From: a virus
DNA: 34,936 nt
Strand: one strand, 5' to 3'
Virus record (IMG/VR): IMGVR_UViG_3300032308_000302
Span: 1 to 34,936 of that record
The notes under the pieces are model-generated. The model was not told the origin of the DNA and searched no databases. It saw nothing but the letters and a program-made list of their open reading frames with translations. Made by a program: the position numbers and the translations under genes. Within the stretch, counting starts at the first letter, position 1, and each line of letters starts with the position of its first letter. This document shows, in pieces, positions 15,409 to 21,455 of the stretch.

Positions 15409-15732
15409 TCAATGTTTTGTTGGCTTGTCAGGATAGCAAGTCATCACGCCGCCCTGTGCCTTGTCGATCGCCTTCCATGCTGCCATCTCAGCCTCGCCGT
15501 CTTTTATCTTTTCGACAAGCGTAGTGGTGATAGCCTCGACAATCAGCGTGCGGCCTGCCGGGTGCATCATCAGCATGGCCTTGGCCAGCAAACTGGTGCC
15601 AAGGTTGATCATCACGCTGCCAACCCCATCCTCCCCAAGGTCGTCGTGAAGCCGGTATAGGCGCTCGTTGACCATCCCTTCCATCTCGAATGAAGCGTCG
15701 ACAATCGCCTGTATTTTTTCTTTCTTGTTCAT
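15409..15732 (-). CDS. Small helical phage protein (107 aa)
   Basis: MNKKEKIQAIVDASFEMEGM starts a mostly helical protein with a hydrophobic middle (VMINLGTSLLAKAMLMMHPAGRTLIVEAITTTLVEKI) that is not clearly membrane spanning. The ribosome site is weak (GGGATAAC). It ends 10 bp before the -35 of promoter A with no terminator between, so read-through into the next unit is likely. Function unknown. Confidence 0.65.
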   Translation of the reverse strand: MNKKEKIQAIVDASFEMEGMVNERLYRLHDDLGEDGVGSVMINLGTSLLAKAMLMMHPAGRTLIVEAITTTLVEKIKDGEAEMAAWKAIDKAQGGVMTCYPDKPTKH

Positions 15733-15742
15733 TTGTTATCCC

Positions 15743-15835
15743 TCACATTGGGTGCCAGACATACATTTCAAAGATCACCGCGACCACGCCAATGATCGCG
15801 ACTATGAACAGATCGATCAGTTCCCAGTCGTCCAT
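15743..15835 (-). CDS. Membrane micro-protein (30 aa)
   Basis: A 30-codon frame (MDDWELIDLFIVAIIGVVAV, ending EMYVWHPM) with AGAGG before the ATG and an ATGA overlap with the gene upstream. Residues 8-25 form one hydrophobic segment, so it is a single-pass inner-membrane peptide, with the acidic N-terminus probably exposed. Role unknown; a lysis regulator or a superinfection or stress factor are possibilities. Confidence 0.6.
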   Translation of the reverse strand: MDDWELIDLFIVAIIGVVAVIFEMYVWHPM

Positions 15836-16122
15836 CACTGCCTCTGGCTCGGTATGCGGTTCAGAATGGCCTCTGCGGCGTCTTTGAGGGCCGTTGCTAC
15901 CTCACCCTCATCCTCTTCCGCGGAAAGCGCCTTGACGACGTCTGCGCAGGCCTCACGCTCGATCAGGATTGCCCGCTTCGTGGTCTCGATCGCTACCGTC
16001 ATGATCTCGGCCTTGGCGATCGTCACCGCGTCGTCGAACTCCTGCTGCGTGAATAGCTGGACCGCGCCGCTGCCGCTTAGAATCTGCCGCGCAAGTCCGC
16101 TCAGTTCTTTTTTCTCAGTCAT
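15835..16122 (-). CDS. Small helical phage protein (95 aa)
   Basis: The start at 16122 (MTEKKELSGLARQILSGSGA) has AGAGGATC upstream and an ATGA overlap with the preceding gene; longer in-frame starts run into an Arg-rich shadow sequence. The product is a long helix pair with ETTKRAILIEREACADVVKAL, a pattern common in small phage proteins of unknown role. No catalytic motif visible. Confidence 0.7.
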   Translation of the reverse strand: MTEKKELSGLARQILSGSGAVQLFTQQEFDDAVTIAKAEIMTVAIETTKRAILIEREACADVVKALSAEEDEGEVATALKDAAEAILNRIPSQRQ

Positions 16123-16325
16123 TTGATCCTCTGCACTTTGGCCTGTCTCATCACGTTCTCGTACTCTTGGCGCTCGGCCACCGTCAGGTGCCGCATCGGT
16201 AGCTCTTGGTAATACTTCCACTTCGCCCTGATGGAAGGCATCTCGCTCGGCGGCACCCAGCCCATGTGACGCCACTTGATCGTGACATCAGTCCCTGATG
16301 GTGTCCATACATATTCTGTGCTCAT
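16119..16325 (-). CDS. Small phage protein (68 aa)
   Basis: MSTEYVWTPSGTDVTIKWRH begins after a strong AAGGAGG site; the ATG at 16361 lacks a comparable site. The first 35 residues are beta-rich with several Trp, followed by a basic helical half (RHLTVAERQEYENVMRQAKVQRIK). Function unknown. It is linked to its neighbour by an ATGA overlap. Confidence 0.68.
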   Translation of the reverse strand: MSTEYVWTPSGTDVTIKWRHMGWVPPSEMPSIRAKWKYYQELPMRHLTVAERQEYENVMRQAKVQRIK

Positions 16326-16335
16326 GTCATCCTCC

Positions 16336-16590
16336 TTAAATGCGGTATACGCCAAGTTCACCCGGGTTGATCCACTCTGAGAACAGCCCGTACTTTCTCA
16401 GCACTTCGTCGATCTTCGGGTTGACGCCGAAGTTCCAGTCCTCGCGCATGTACTGGTAGTAGTCGCACCACTGGTCGGATTCTGACTCTTCTGCGCTGAT
16501 CTGGAAACGGCCATCCATGTCGTCGCGGACGTAGACTGGCACGCCAAGTTTTTTAAGGGCCTCGTAGGCATAGCGAAATTCACGTTTCAT
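16336..16590 (-). CDS. Small acidic phage protein (84 aa)
   Basis: MKREFRYAYEALKKLGVPVY opens a small alpha/beta protein rich in Tyr, Trp and Asp (SESDQWCDYYQYMREDWNFG). AGGAG precedes the ATG and directly follows a GC-rich hairpin (16605-16622). A small fold binding another protein is plausible, but no family is recognised. Confidence 0.7.
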   Translation of the reverse strand: MKREFRYAYEALKKLGVPVYVRDDMDGRFQISAEESESDQWCDYYQYMREDWNFGVNPKIDEVLRKYGLFSEWINPGELGVYRI

Positions 16591-16604
16591 GTCGGTCTCC
16601 TGAA

Positions 16605-16622
16605 GGCCGGGTTTCCCCGGCC
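16605..16622 (-). terminator. GC hairpin next to the ribosome site of the 84-aa gene
   Basis: GGCCGGG-loop-CCCGGCC, 7 bp with a 4-nt loop, lies 7 bp after the upstream stop. There is no U-tract; the next bases are TTCAGGAG, the ribosome site. It is more likely an mRNA stabiliser or attenuator than a true terminator. Confidence 0.45.
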
Positions 16623-16629
16623 AGATAAA

Positions 16630-17016
16630 TTAGAAGCTGTAGTCGTGGTACTTGTCGCGCTCACCCAATAGCAAGTGGCAACCGCCTGCCTTGACGATAC
16701 GGTTAGTCTCAGGGTTGATGTACGAGTAAACCCACTTACCCTTTTTGTTCTTGCGGAAGATGCGTGTCATGCCTTGCTCGTTGCGAACGAACTCATACTG
16801 CTGAGACTCGCTCATGCCGTTGCTGTCCGTCCGAATGAAGTCATCGTCCTGAACCACGATGTACCGCTTTTTCATGTTGACCTCGATCACAGTCGCCGGG
16901 CTGCGGTCAGACCAGTACAGCACCGTCGCAGCCATGCCGACGTGGGGCTCCGGGCCGAAGCCCGAGTTAGCCATAACGTGATTGATCAAGCTGCCAGTTT
17001 CGGTTCCTAATTTCAT
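16630..17016 (-). CDS. Conserved-type phage protein (128 aa)
   Basis: The start at 17016 (MKLGTETGSLINHVMANSGF) follows AGGAGGCGATC; the longer frame upstream overlaps the 105-aa gene and is a shadow. The protein is beta-rich, with GMAATVLYWSDRSPATVIEV, KKRYIVVQDDDFIRTD and KGKWVYSYINPETNRIVKAGGCHLLLGERDKYHDYSF. This suggests a small barrel fold and is of a type often seen in phage early regions. Function unknown. Confidence 0.75.
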   Translation of the reverse strand: MKLGTETGSLINHVMANSGFGPEPHVGMAATVLYWSDRSPATVIEVNMKKRYIVVQDDDFIRTDSNGMSESQQYEFVRNEQGMTRIFRKNKKGKWVYSYINPETNRIVKAGGCHLLLGERDKYHDYSF

Positions 17017-17029
17017 GATCGCCTCCTGA

Positions 17030-17347
17030 TTAAACGGTTGGGGACACTTTGATGACTGCCACGGCGTCGCCGCGGAAGCTGTCGAGTTGCTCTTCCGTGA
17101 TGCCGAAGGCCTTGCACAGTGCTTCCATGTCGACCGAGCCCTTGCGCTGCTCGATGGTGACGCGTACACCGTATTTCTCGCCGCGGAACTTGCCTTCGCC
17201 GTACTGGTTGGCGATGCCGTCCTTGAGGGTCTTGCACTTGGCGGTGAGGTCTTTGACCTGACGGTCAAGAACTGCGAGGGTGTCGATGTCGCTAGTCAGC
17301 GACTCAACGGTGGCGAGGGCTTGGATGGTGGCTTGAACTTCGGTCAT
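17030..17347 (-). CDS. Coiled-coil phage protein (105 aa), first gene after promoter B
   Basis: MTEVQATIQALATVESLTSD leads into a coiled coil (VLDRQVKDLTAKCKTLKDGIANQYGEGKFRGEKYGVRVTIEQRKG) and a short helical end (MEALCKAFGITEEQLDSF). The GKFRGEKYGVRV turn followed by VDMEAL is typical of small phage proteins near recombination genes. TTAGGAG precedes the ATG. It heads the transcript from promoter B. Confidence 0.72.
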   Translation of the reverse strand: MTEVQATIQALATVESLTSDIDTLAVLDRQVKDLTAKCKTLKDGIANQYGEGKFRGEKYGVRVTIEQRKGSVDMEALCKAFGITEEQLDSFRGDAVAVIKVSPTV

Positions 17348-17365
17348 GTCTGTCTCCTAATAAAC

Positions 17366-17379
17366 CTGCAACGTTGCAG
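17366..17379 (-). promoter_or_regulatory. 5'-terminal stem-loop B
   Basis: CTGC-AACGTT-GCAG begins exactly 7 nt after the -10 of promoter B on the minus strand. Here the loop itself is palindromic, so the 14-mer is a perfect palindrome. The stem pairs differ from element A while the size and AAC loop start are kept. Confidence 0.65.
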
Positions 17380-17386
17380 TGAACGA

Positions 17387-17417
17387 ATTCTAACACAGAG
17401 TTAGATTCTGTCTGCAA
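17387..17417 (-). promoter_or_regulatory. Promoter B with TCTAAC-N5-GTTAGA operator
   Basis: The minus strand reads TTGCAG, 19 nt, TAGAAT (extended TGTTAGAAT). The dyad TCTAAC-ACAGA-GTTAGA lies at 17389-17405. Geometry matches promoter A exactly. It drives the 105-aa gene and those after it. Confidence 0.65.
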
Positions 17418-17454
17418 GCTTTTTTTATGTTGTATTTTTGCGACAGCTACAAAG

Positions 17455-17469
17455 TGGAGTTGAACTCCA
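17455..17469 (-). terminator. Hairpin terminator after the HNH gene
   Basis: TGGAGTTSAACTCCA (15-bp odd palindrome) lies 10 bp after the HNH stop. On the minus strand it is followed by CTTTGTA; on the plus strand by GTTTTC. It is the same core as the capsid terminator at 869-891. Confidence 0.55.
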
Positions 17470-17478
17470 GTTTTCAAA

Positions 17479-17751
17479 CTATTTGTTAGATAAATGCTTG
17501 AAAACGTGCTTGATTGTTATATTTAAGGCATCGTTTTCGTCCATCTTCGCGATGGCCCACGCTCGTTTGTTGCCGTGCCAGCCCATCATCGAGCCCTGAT
17601 GGCAGGATTTACACAGAGCCACCACGGTGTAGTGATTGCCTTGTTTGATGTGGTGGGCGTCCGAGGGGCCGGGCTGGCCACAAACAGAGCACGGCTGCTC
17701 TTTGACCAAATGCACCCAGTCCCGCTCGACCGCGGTCAACTTACCGTTCAC
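17479..17751 (-). CDS. Ref-like HNH nuclease
   Basis: 90 residues starting at a GTG that overlaps the upstream stop. Zinc and catalytic pattern: C21-x2-C24 (PCSVCGQPGPSDAHH), H33/H34, H40, then LCKSCHQGS with C47, C50 and H51, and MGWHG. This spacing and the AHHI...HYTVVALCKSCH...GWHG wording match the phage P1 Ref family, a RecA-dependent HNH nuclease that cuts within RecA-made D-loops. Such genes sit with recombination functions, as RuvC, exonuclease and SSB do here. Dependence on host RecA is inferred from the family. Confidence 0.8.
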   Translation of the reverse strand: MNGKLTAVERDWVHLVKEQPCSVCGQPGPSDAHHIKQGNHYTVVALCKSCHQGSMMGWHGNKRAWAIAKMDENDALNITIKHVFKHLSNK

Positions 17752-18089
17752 ATTACCGCCCGGTCCATGACGCGATTAGACGCCTCCGTAGAGCGCCAGC
17801 AGTCGATTCTGGCCTGCGCTGAGACCAAACCCCACCGAAGGGTTTCCTCGGCCTCTACAGCGGCCTGTAGGCCCTTTAGGACCTCCACATAGGCATGATC
17901 AGAGTACGCCTCCACCTCAGCCGCTGCAGCGGTCTTAGCGCGTCCCTGAGCCATGGCTTCCTTCATCAGCATAGCCTTCTGGCTTTTGCGGTATTCCTCG
18001 AGGTAAACCCGGTGAGCTTTAGCCTCTGCGTAAAGCTTTCCGTGGGTGTACAAGTAGTCGACAGCGTCGTTGATATCTTTTTGGCTCAT
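17748..18089 (-). CDS. Helical phage protein upstream of the HNH gene (113 aa)
   Basis: MSQKDINDAVDYLYTHGKLY starts a wholly helical protein with a coiled-coil centre (AKAHRVYLEEYRKSQKAMLMKEAM) and an Ala/Glu-rich second half (VLKGLQAAVEAEETLRWGLVSAQARIDCWRS). I have seen this arrangement as a conserved small protein in phage recombination clusters, but its function is unknown. It is linked to both neighbours by ATGA/GTGA overlaps. Confidence 0.72.
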   Translation of the reverse strand: MSQKDINDAVDYLYTHGKLYAEAKAHRVYLEEYRKSQKAMLMKEAMAQGRAKTAAAAEVEAYSDHAYVEVLKGLQAAVEAEETLRWGLVSAQARIDCWRSTEASNRVMDRAVM

Positions 18090-18256
18090 ATCTTTAAAAA
18101 TTCAATCTCGTCTAGTTGCTCTTGCGTTAGATAACTCTCGATCGTGAAAAATTTATCCCCACACTCTTGGCATTTGCGCTTTCGGATAACGTAATTGTCG
18201 ATGTGTCTGGAGTCATAAATTTTTAAGTCGTTGCTCTCACATTCTGGGCAGTTCAT
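18086..18256 (-). CDS. NrdR-type zinc-ribbon micro-protein (56 aa)
   Basis: MNCPECESNDLKIYDSRHID, then YVIRKRKCQECGDKFFTIES, has the four cysteines (C3, C6, C29, C32) and the R-K-R-C-x2-C-G-x-x-F-x-T-x-E pattern of the NrdR N-terminal zinc ribbon. The ATP-cone domain of NrdR is absent. A free ribbon could bind DNA as a small regulator or interfere with host NrdR control of ribonucleotide reductase; both are inference. ATGA overlaps link it to the genes on both sides. Confidence 0.75.
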   Translation of the reverse strand: MNCPECESNDLKIYDSRHIDNYVIRKRKCQECGDKFFTIESYLTQEQLDEIEFLKI

Positions 18257-18453
18257 CCTGTTTTTGCCTTTTGTTGCGACGTGTTTCGATAAATGCTTAC
18301 GGATTTATGTTGTAGGCACGGGCTGCATATCCAACGCTTCATCTTGCCAAAGTGCCGGTACACGCCACCGGTTTCAACGCGGTCGGATTGGCACGACGTG
18401 CAGAATCGGCGCTTGATGTGCGTGTCAGGGTGTAGCTCGATAGTCTCTGTCAT
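18253..18453 (-). CDS. Small zinc-binding protein (66 aa)
   Basis: MTETIELHPDTHIKRRFCTS, then CQSDRVETGGVYRHFGKMKRWICSPC. Cysteine pairs C18/C21 and C43/C46 form a plausible zinc knuckle around a basic loop, followed by a basic tail. Such phage zinc proteins commonly bind nucleic acid. No exact family recognised. Confidence 0.7.
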   Translation of the reverse strand: MTETIELHPDTHIKRRFCTSCQSDRVETGGVYRHFGKMKRWICSPCLQHKSVSIYRNTSQQKAKTG

Positions 18454-18608
18454 GGGTTTTTCTCCTGCATCGTGCGGCGCTCGGCTTCCATTTCACGCAA
18501 GTCCATGGCTACGTCAGCTACTCCATGCCAGTCGGCACGAGCAATCATTACCTGTAGGTAATCAATCAAAATATTTCGTTGCGTTTCTTGATTAGAATAA
18601 TCTTTCAT
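18450..18608 (-). CDS. Small helical phage protein (52 aa)
   Basis: MKDYSNQETQRNILIDYLQV, then MIARADWHGVADVAMDLREM and a charged end. GGAGAAGAACAC precedes the ATG, the same leader as before the next gene upstream (19192). This short sequence is a recurrent phage protein type of unknown function. It overlaps the zinc protein gene by ATGA. Confidence 0.75.
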   Translation of the reverse strand: MKDYSNQETQRNILIDYLQVMIARADWHGVADVAMDLREMEAERRTMQEKNP

Positions 18609-19192
18609 GTGTTCTTCTCCTTTAGTTTGGCTTCAATTGCGCGTAAACCGCTTAACATTTCTTCTCTAGCGAAATGGTGAATTTTCTTTAAGTCTTCACT
18701 CATGTTGCTGTACGCAGAATCTGGAATGCGGTTTGGCGCATAGGTATCCAGCATTTCCTGATCCGTCAGCCCCTGCCATTCTTTCTTTTTGTACAGAGGC
18801 GTGACAGACAGCCCAGCTTTTGTAGCCGCTTCAATTCTGCCAACCTCTAACACTGGGTCAAGTATCCAAACATCACCATCTTCATTTACAACTTCTACCC
18901 AAGAATGCTGCATAAAAGTTAGTTTAATTCCGTTATCTTGAGTCATTGCCACTACACTTCCTGCCTCCCATTCAAAACTTTTTTTTGCTGACTCAGTCAT
19001 GGCATACCCCTTTTTGTGGATAGTAGAAACGGACTGCAACGAATACACATCATGCAACGCCCGCAAATCAGAACAAAACTTCTCTCGCTCTGCTGCTGCG
19101 ACTAGCTTAGCGAACTTAAACCACTCGGCTGGGACAATAATGTTTGGGCATCCCGCTTCATAGGCCAACCGAACAACTTCGCTGCGCTTCAT
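18605..19192 (-). CDS. Phage protein with possible transglutaminase-like patch (195 aa)
   Basis: The start at 19192 (MKRSEVVRLAYEAGCPNIIV) has GGAGAAGAACAC upstream; a longer start at 19282 lies in the membrane micro-protein gene. The N-terminal 70 residues (RLAYEAG...FKFAKLVAAAEREKF) and C-terminal 60 (LTDQEMLDTYAPNRIPDSAY...AREEMLSGLRAIEAKLKEK) are common in phage small proteins. Between them lies HSWVEVVNEDGDVWILDP, which resembles the His-Asp part of transglutaminase-like folds, but I see no convincing catalytic cysteine before it. Probably a mosaic protein; activity uncertain. Confidence 0.7.
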   Translation of the reverse strand: MKRSEVVRLAYEAGCPNIIVPAEWFKFAKLVAAAEREKFCSDLRALHDVYSLQSVSTIHKKGYAMTESAKKSFEWEAGSVVAMTQDNGIKLTFMQHSWVEVVNEDGDVWILDPVLEVGRIEAATKAGLSVTPLYKKKEWQGLTDQEMLDTYAPNRIPDSAYSNMSEDLKKIHHFAREEMLSGLRAIEAKLKEKNT

Positions 19193-19203
19193 GTGTTCTT
19201 CTC

Positions 19204-19302
19204 CTATAAATAAAGGAATGCAATCACCGCCAGTGCAGCGCCTGCGATTGCTCCCATGATTGCGCAGATAATCAGAATCCATTCAGTCGCATTTAGGTTC
19301 AT
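19204..19302 (-). CDS. Membrane micro-protein (32 aa)
   Basis: MNLNATEWILIICAIMGAIA, then GAALAVIAFLYL: one long hydrophobic helix of about 24 residues with small residues (GAIAGAAL) that favour helix packing. GAGG precedes the ATG, which overlaps the RuvC stop. A single-pass membrane peptide; a holin-like role is possible because no classical holin is seen in this window. Confidence 0.6.
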   Translation of the reverse strand: MNLNATEWILIICAIMGAIAGAALAVIAFLYL

Positions 19303-19748
19303 GTCCCATACCTCGCTATCAATGCAGCATCGGCATACGCTTGGCCTTTACCCTTGCTATCGAGTTCGTGCCACCATGGCCACAGTTGAATCGCCCGGGT
19401 TCTTGCAGCGTCCTTGTCCTGCCCGATCAGCCCTGCAGCCTTCTTCCATGCCTGCGGTGTCACTAGCGTGTGAGGAAACAACAGAGCACCAATGACGCCC
19501 ATCACTGTACCGGTAGAGTGCCCAAAGTTAAACATCGACGAAACACCCTGCCCGGGCATCGCACCGACCAGTTCAACGTACACATGGTCAGGCTTCGATG
19601 CAGCCATAAAGTCCGCCAGTGCAGATGCATTCACTCGAGACGCCGAGCCCACCTTCACTGACGGCATCAGCATCCACTCGATCGGCTTGCCGTCTTCCAG
19701 CATCACGATTGCGCCAGAGACGCCCGGGTCAATCCCGATCACTCTCAT
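19299..19748 (-). CDS. RuvC-like Holliday junction resolvase
   Basis: 149 residues, RNase H-like fold. MRVIGIDPGVSGAIV carries D7, the first catalytic Asp. VYVELV gives E59. The C-terminal helix AYADAALIARYG holds D140, like the DA...A end of RuvC. GHSTGTVMGVIGAL matches the helix before it. It resolves four-way junctions in recombining or replicating phage DNA, clearing branches before packaging. It is slightly shorter than host RuvC. GGAG lies before the ATG, which overlaps the upstream stop. Confidence 0.85.
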   Translation of the reverse strand: MRVIGIDPGVSGAIVMLEDGKPIEWMLMPSVKVGSASRVNASALADFMAASKPDHVYVELVGAMPGQGVSSMFNFGHSTGTVMGVIGALLFPHTLVTPQAWKKAAGLIGQDKDAARTRAIQLWPWWHELDSKGKGQAYADAALIARYGT

Positions 19749-19987
19749 GCCATCTCCTGCGGATAAGTCAGTTCCTCGAGACGACTCATCTCGTCATGGA
19801 AGTTTCTCTTCAACGCATTTAACGCGACCATAGAATGGCCGCTACGCCCGTGGTACAGCACCACGATAAGATCGCATACAGGCATGTTGTCGATCTCAGC
19901 GTAGGAATAACTTTCGATCGCCGTCGGGTCGAGCTTTGACTTCTCTTCCTGAAACAACCATCCTGCGAATAAATGTGCCGTGTTCAT
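19745..19987 (-). CDS. Small phage protein (80 aa)
   Basis: MNTAHLFAGWLFQEEKSKLD, then SYSYAEIDNMPVCDLIVVLYHGRSGHSMVALNALKRNF. AAGGAAAAAA before the ATG is a usable ribosome site. Small alpha/beta protein, unknown function, linked by ATGA overlaps to RuvC and to the Cys protein upstream. Confidence 0.68.
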   Translation of the reverse strand: MNTAHLFAGWLFQEEKSKLDPTAIESYSYAEIDNMPVCDLIVVLYHGRSGHSMVALNALKRNFHDEMSRLEELTYPQEMA

Positions 19988-20259
19988 TTTTTTCCTTTCA
20001 ACTTAAATTTGTTACAGCGCTGCAGCATGAACCGCAACTGGGACGTAGGACGCCCATGCTTGTCAAGAATCGCGGTACACTTTTTGTCCTTGTAGTACTC
20101 GCACTCGAAACAGACCCTGCGGTCGTCCCAGCCTTCCATGTCACGGATAAACATTTGGTCTGCGAGATCGTAGGCTTCATCTTTGGTGAGACCCTCTTTG
20201 ATGAAGGTCTCACGCCGGCGATGAAATCGATCAAGGTGATCAACGAGTGCCGGGTCCAT
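19984..20259 (-). CDS. Small four-cysteine phage protein (91 aa)
   Basis: MDPALVDHLDRFHRRRETFI starts at 20259, where a TGATG overlap with the upstream gene supports the ATG. The middle, IRDMEGWDDRRVCFECEYYKDKKC, has a C-x2-C and a nearby C, followed near the end by LQRCNKF. Four cysteines could bind zinc or an iron-sulphur cluster. The pattern is common in phage genes next to DNA-repair functions; role unknown. Confidence 0.7.
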   Translation of the reverse strand: MDPALVDHLDRFHRRRETFIKEGLTKDEAYDLADQMFIRDMEGWDDRRVCFECEYYKDKKCTAILDKHGRPTSQLRFMLQRCNKFKLKGKK

Positions 20260-20474
20260 CAATCCGTTTCCACAGGATAGTTGATCTCGATGTACCGCAG
20301 CCAGTTAAAAACATCACTGGTGGCGATCAGGTCGCCACGGCTGCCGTCCGACTGAATCGGGTCAAACTTCGACGACAGCAGGTATTCGCGGAATTCTTGC
20401 ACGCGCTCTGCGCGGCTGATCTGCTGGTGCTTCAGGTCTGCTACTTCAGTCTCTAGCTTGTGAATGTAGTTCAT
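20259..20474 (-). CDS. Small phage protein (71 aa), first gene after promoter C
   Basis: MNYIHKLETEVADLKHQQIS starts a coiled coil, followed by FREYLLSSKFDPIQSDGSRGDLIATSDVFNWLRYIE. AGGAG precedes the ATG. It is the first gene after promoter C and its 5' stem-loop, and heads the unit that includes RuvC. A widespread small phage protein type; function unknown. Confidence 0.72.
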   Translation of the reverse strand: MNYIHKLETEVADLKHQQISRAERVQEFREYLLSSKFDPIQSDGSRGDLIATSDVFNWLRYIEINYPVETD

Positions 20475-20489
20475 GGGACTCTCCTCAAA

Positions 20490-20503
20490 CCACGACGTTG
20501 TGG
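20490..20503 (-). promoter_or_regulatory. 5'-terminal stem-loop C
   Basis: CCAC-AACGTC-GTGG begins exactly 7 nt after the -10 of promoter C on the minus strand. Compared with elements A and B, paired stem bases have changed together while stem and loop length are unchanged. Confidence 0.65.
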
Positions 20504-20510
20504 CAAAGAG

Positions 20511-20541
20511 AGTCTAACAGAGAATTAGATTGTGCTGTCAA
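20511..20541 (-). promoter_or_regulatory. Promoter C with TCTAAC-type operator
   Basis: The minus strand reads TTGACA, 19 nt, TAGACT (extended TGTTAGACT). The dyad is TCTAAC-AGAGA-ATTAGA at 20513-20529. The consensus -35 makes this one of the best promoter candidates in the window. It drives the 71-aa gene through to RuvC. Confidence 0.65.
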
Positions 20542-20761
20542 CTATTTTGATGGTCGATGTATCCCGGTCGATCACCATCTCACCTTCGCACACGATGTTC
20601 CAGTCCTCCGATGCCTTCTCTTTTTCACTCCGGCTCGGGACGTTGATCTCGACATGCTTGGCGAGATACTCTTTCTTTTCTGCAAACACCCGCCAAGCAT
20701 GCTCTTCCGTGCCCCGTCCGGGCTGGCCCCGGGATTTGTTGAACCGTATACGGAATTTCAT
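20525..20761 (-). CDS. Small basic phage protein (78 aa)
   Basis: MKFRIRFNKSRGQPGRGTEE, then HAWRVFAEKKEYLAKHVEINVPS and a beta-rich end (IVCEGEMVIDRDTSTIKIVDSTI). Its 3' end overlaps the dyad and -35 of promoter C, so transcription from upstream must pass through that control region. ATGA overlap with the oxygenase gene. Function unknown. Confidence 0.68.
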   Translation of the reverse strand: MKFRIRFNKSRGQPGRGTEEHAWRVFAEKKEYLAKHVEINVPSRSEKEKASEDWNIVCEGEMVIDRDTSTIKIVDSTI

Positions 20762-21381
20762 ATTATTTCAGGCCCTTCAGTCTGAGTTGGGTTCACCGCC
20801 ACCGATAGGTTCATATGCACAAACCGGCACGGGTCCCGGCTCAGGTTTTTGGTCAATGAATGCGGTAGCCACGCGTTGGTAAAGATCAGCGTCCCGGGCT
20901 CCGGGCTAAACAAAATCTGGTGGGACGCCGAGGTGATCTCGGTCGACTCTTCCTCGGGCAAATTGGTGATCACCTTCGCCGCCCGGGGATCGTGAATCGC
21001 AAACTTGCAGCCGTCCTTGGGAACATCCAAAAAGTAGAACGCGCTGATCTGGGCACCGCGGCCATGGATGTGCGTTTCCATCGACGACATCATCCCATGT
21101 TCCTGCGTCCACATTTCCGAAAAGTAGGTCACAAGGTCCTTCATCGCGTAACCCTGCGAATGGAGGATATTCCACGCGGTCTGAGAGACGTACTGAGAGA
21201 AGTTTTGAACGTCCGGCTCATGGCTGTAGTTCGCCGTCATGCTGATGTAGCTGGGCTCCTGATGCTCCCGAGCCGCCTCCAGATACCGATCTGACACCTT
21301 CCGCACCGGCTCTAAAAACTCTTCTTTCTTGACCATGTACACCGGGCAAGCAAAGTAGTGGGTCTCGTTCAGCGGATCCAT
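20758..21381 (-). CDS. 2OG-Fe(II) oxygenase (2OG-FeII_Oxy_5-like)
   Basis: 207 residues. ETHIHGRGAQISAFYFLDVPKDGCKFAIHDPRA, then EPGTLIFTNAWLPHSLTKNLSRDPCRFVHMNLSV, match the double-stranded beta-helix core of this family: proximal His at 104/106, the dPR strand (131-133), distal H174, and R186 for 2-oxoglutarate. These enzymes hydroxylate proteins or nucleic acids using iron, oxygen and 2-oxoglutarate, and are frequent in cyanophages and environmental phages, where the substrate is unknown. GGGAGG precedes the ATG. It has its own promoter (D). It may modify a phage or host protein. Confidence 0.8.
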   Translation of the reverse strand: MDPLNETHYFACPVYMVKKEEFLEPVRKVSDRYLEAAREHQEPSYISMTANYSHEPDVQNFSQYVSQTAWNILHSQGYAMKDLVTYFSEMWTQEHGMMSSMETHIHGRGAQISAFYFLDVPKDGCKFAIHDPRAAKVITNLPEEESTEITSASHQILFSPEPGTLIFTNAWLPHSLTKNLSRDPCRFVHMNLSVAVNPTQTEGPEII

Positions 21382-21404
21382 TCATCCTCCCTGTTGATCT
21401 TAAA

Positions 21405-21434
21405 AGTCTAACACTTAGTTATTGTTTTTGACAA
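21405..21434 (-). promoter_or_regulatory. Promoter D for the oxygenase gene
   Basis: The minus strand reads TTGTCA, 18 nt, TAGACT (extended TGTTAGACT). The left dyad arm TCTAAC (21407-21412) is kept but the other arm is degenerate (GTTATT). The -35 abuts the U-tract of the terminator at 21433-21455. No 5' stem-loop follows. Confidence 0.5.
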
Positions 21435-21455
21435 AAAAAAAGGCCGCCCGGGCCT
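21433..21455 (-). terminator. Strong intrinsic terminator ending the structured RNA region
   Basis: On the minus strand AGGCC-cgggc-GGCCT is followed by nine uridines. This is a textbook Rho-independent terminator. No credible gene lies within the 480 bp upstream of it, so it probably ends a non-coding transcript, or the primase transcript after a long untranslated tail. Confidence 0.85.
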
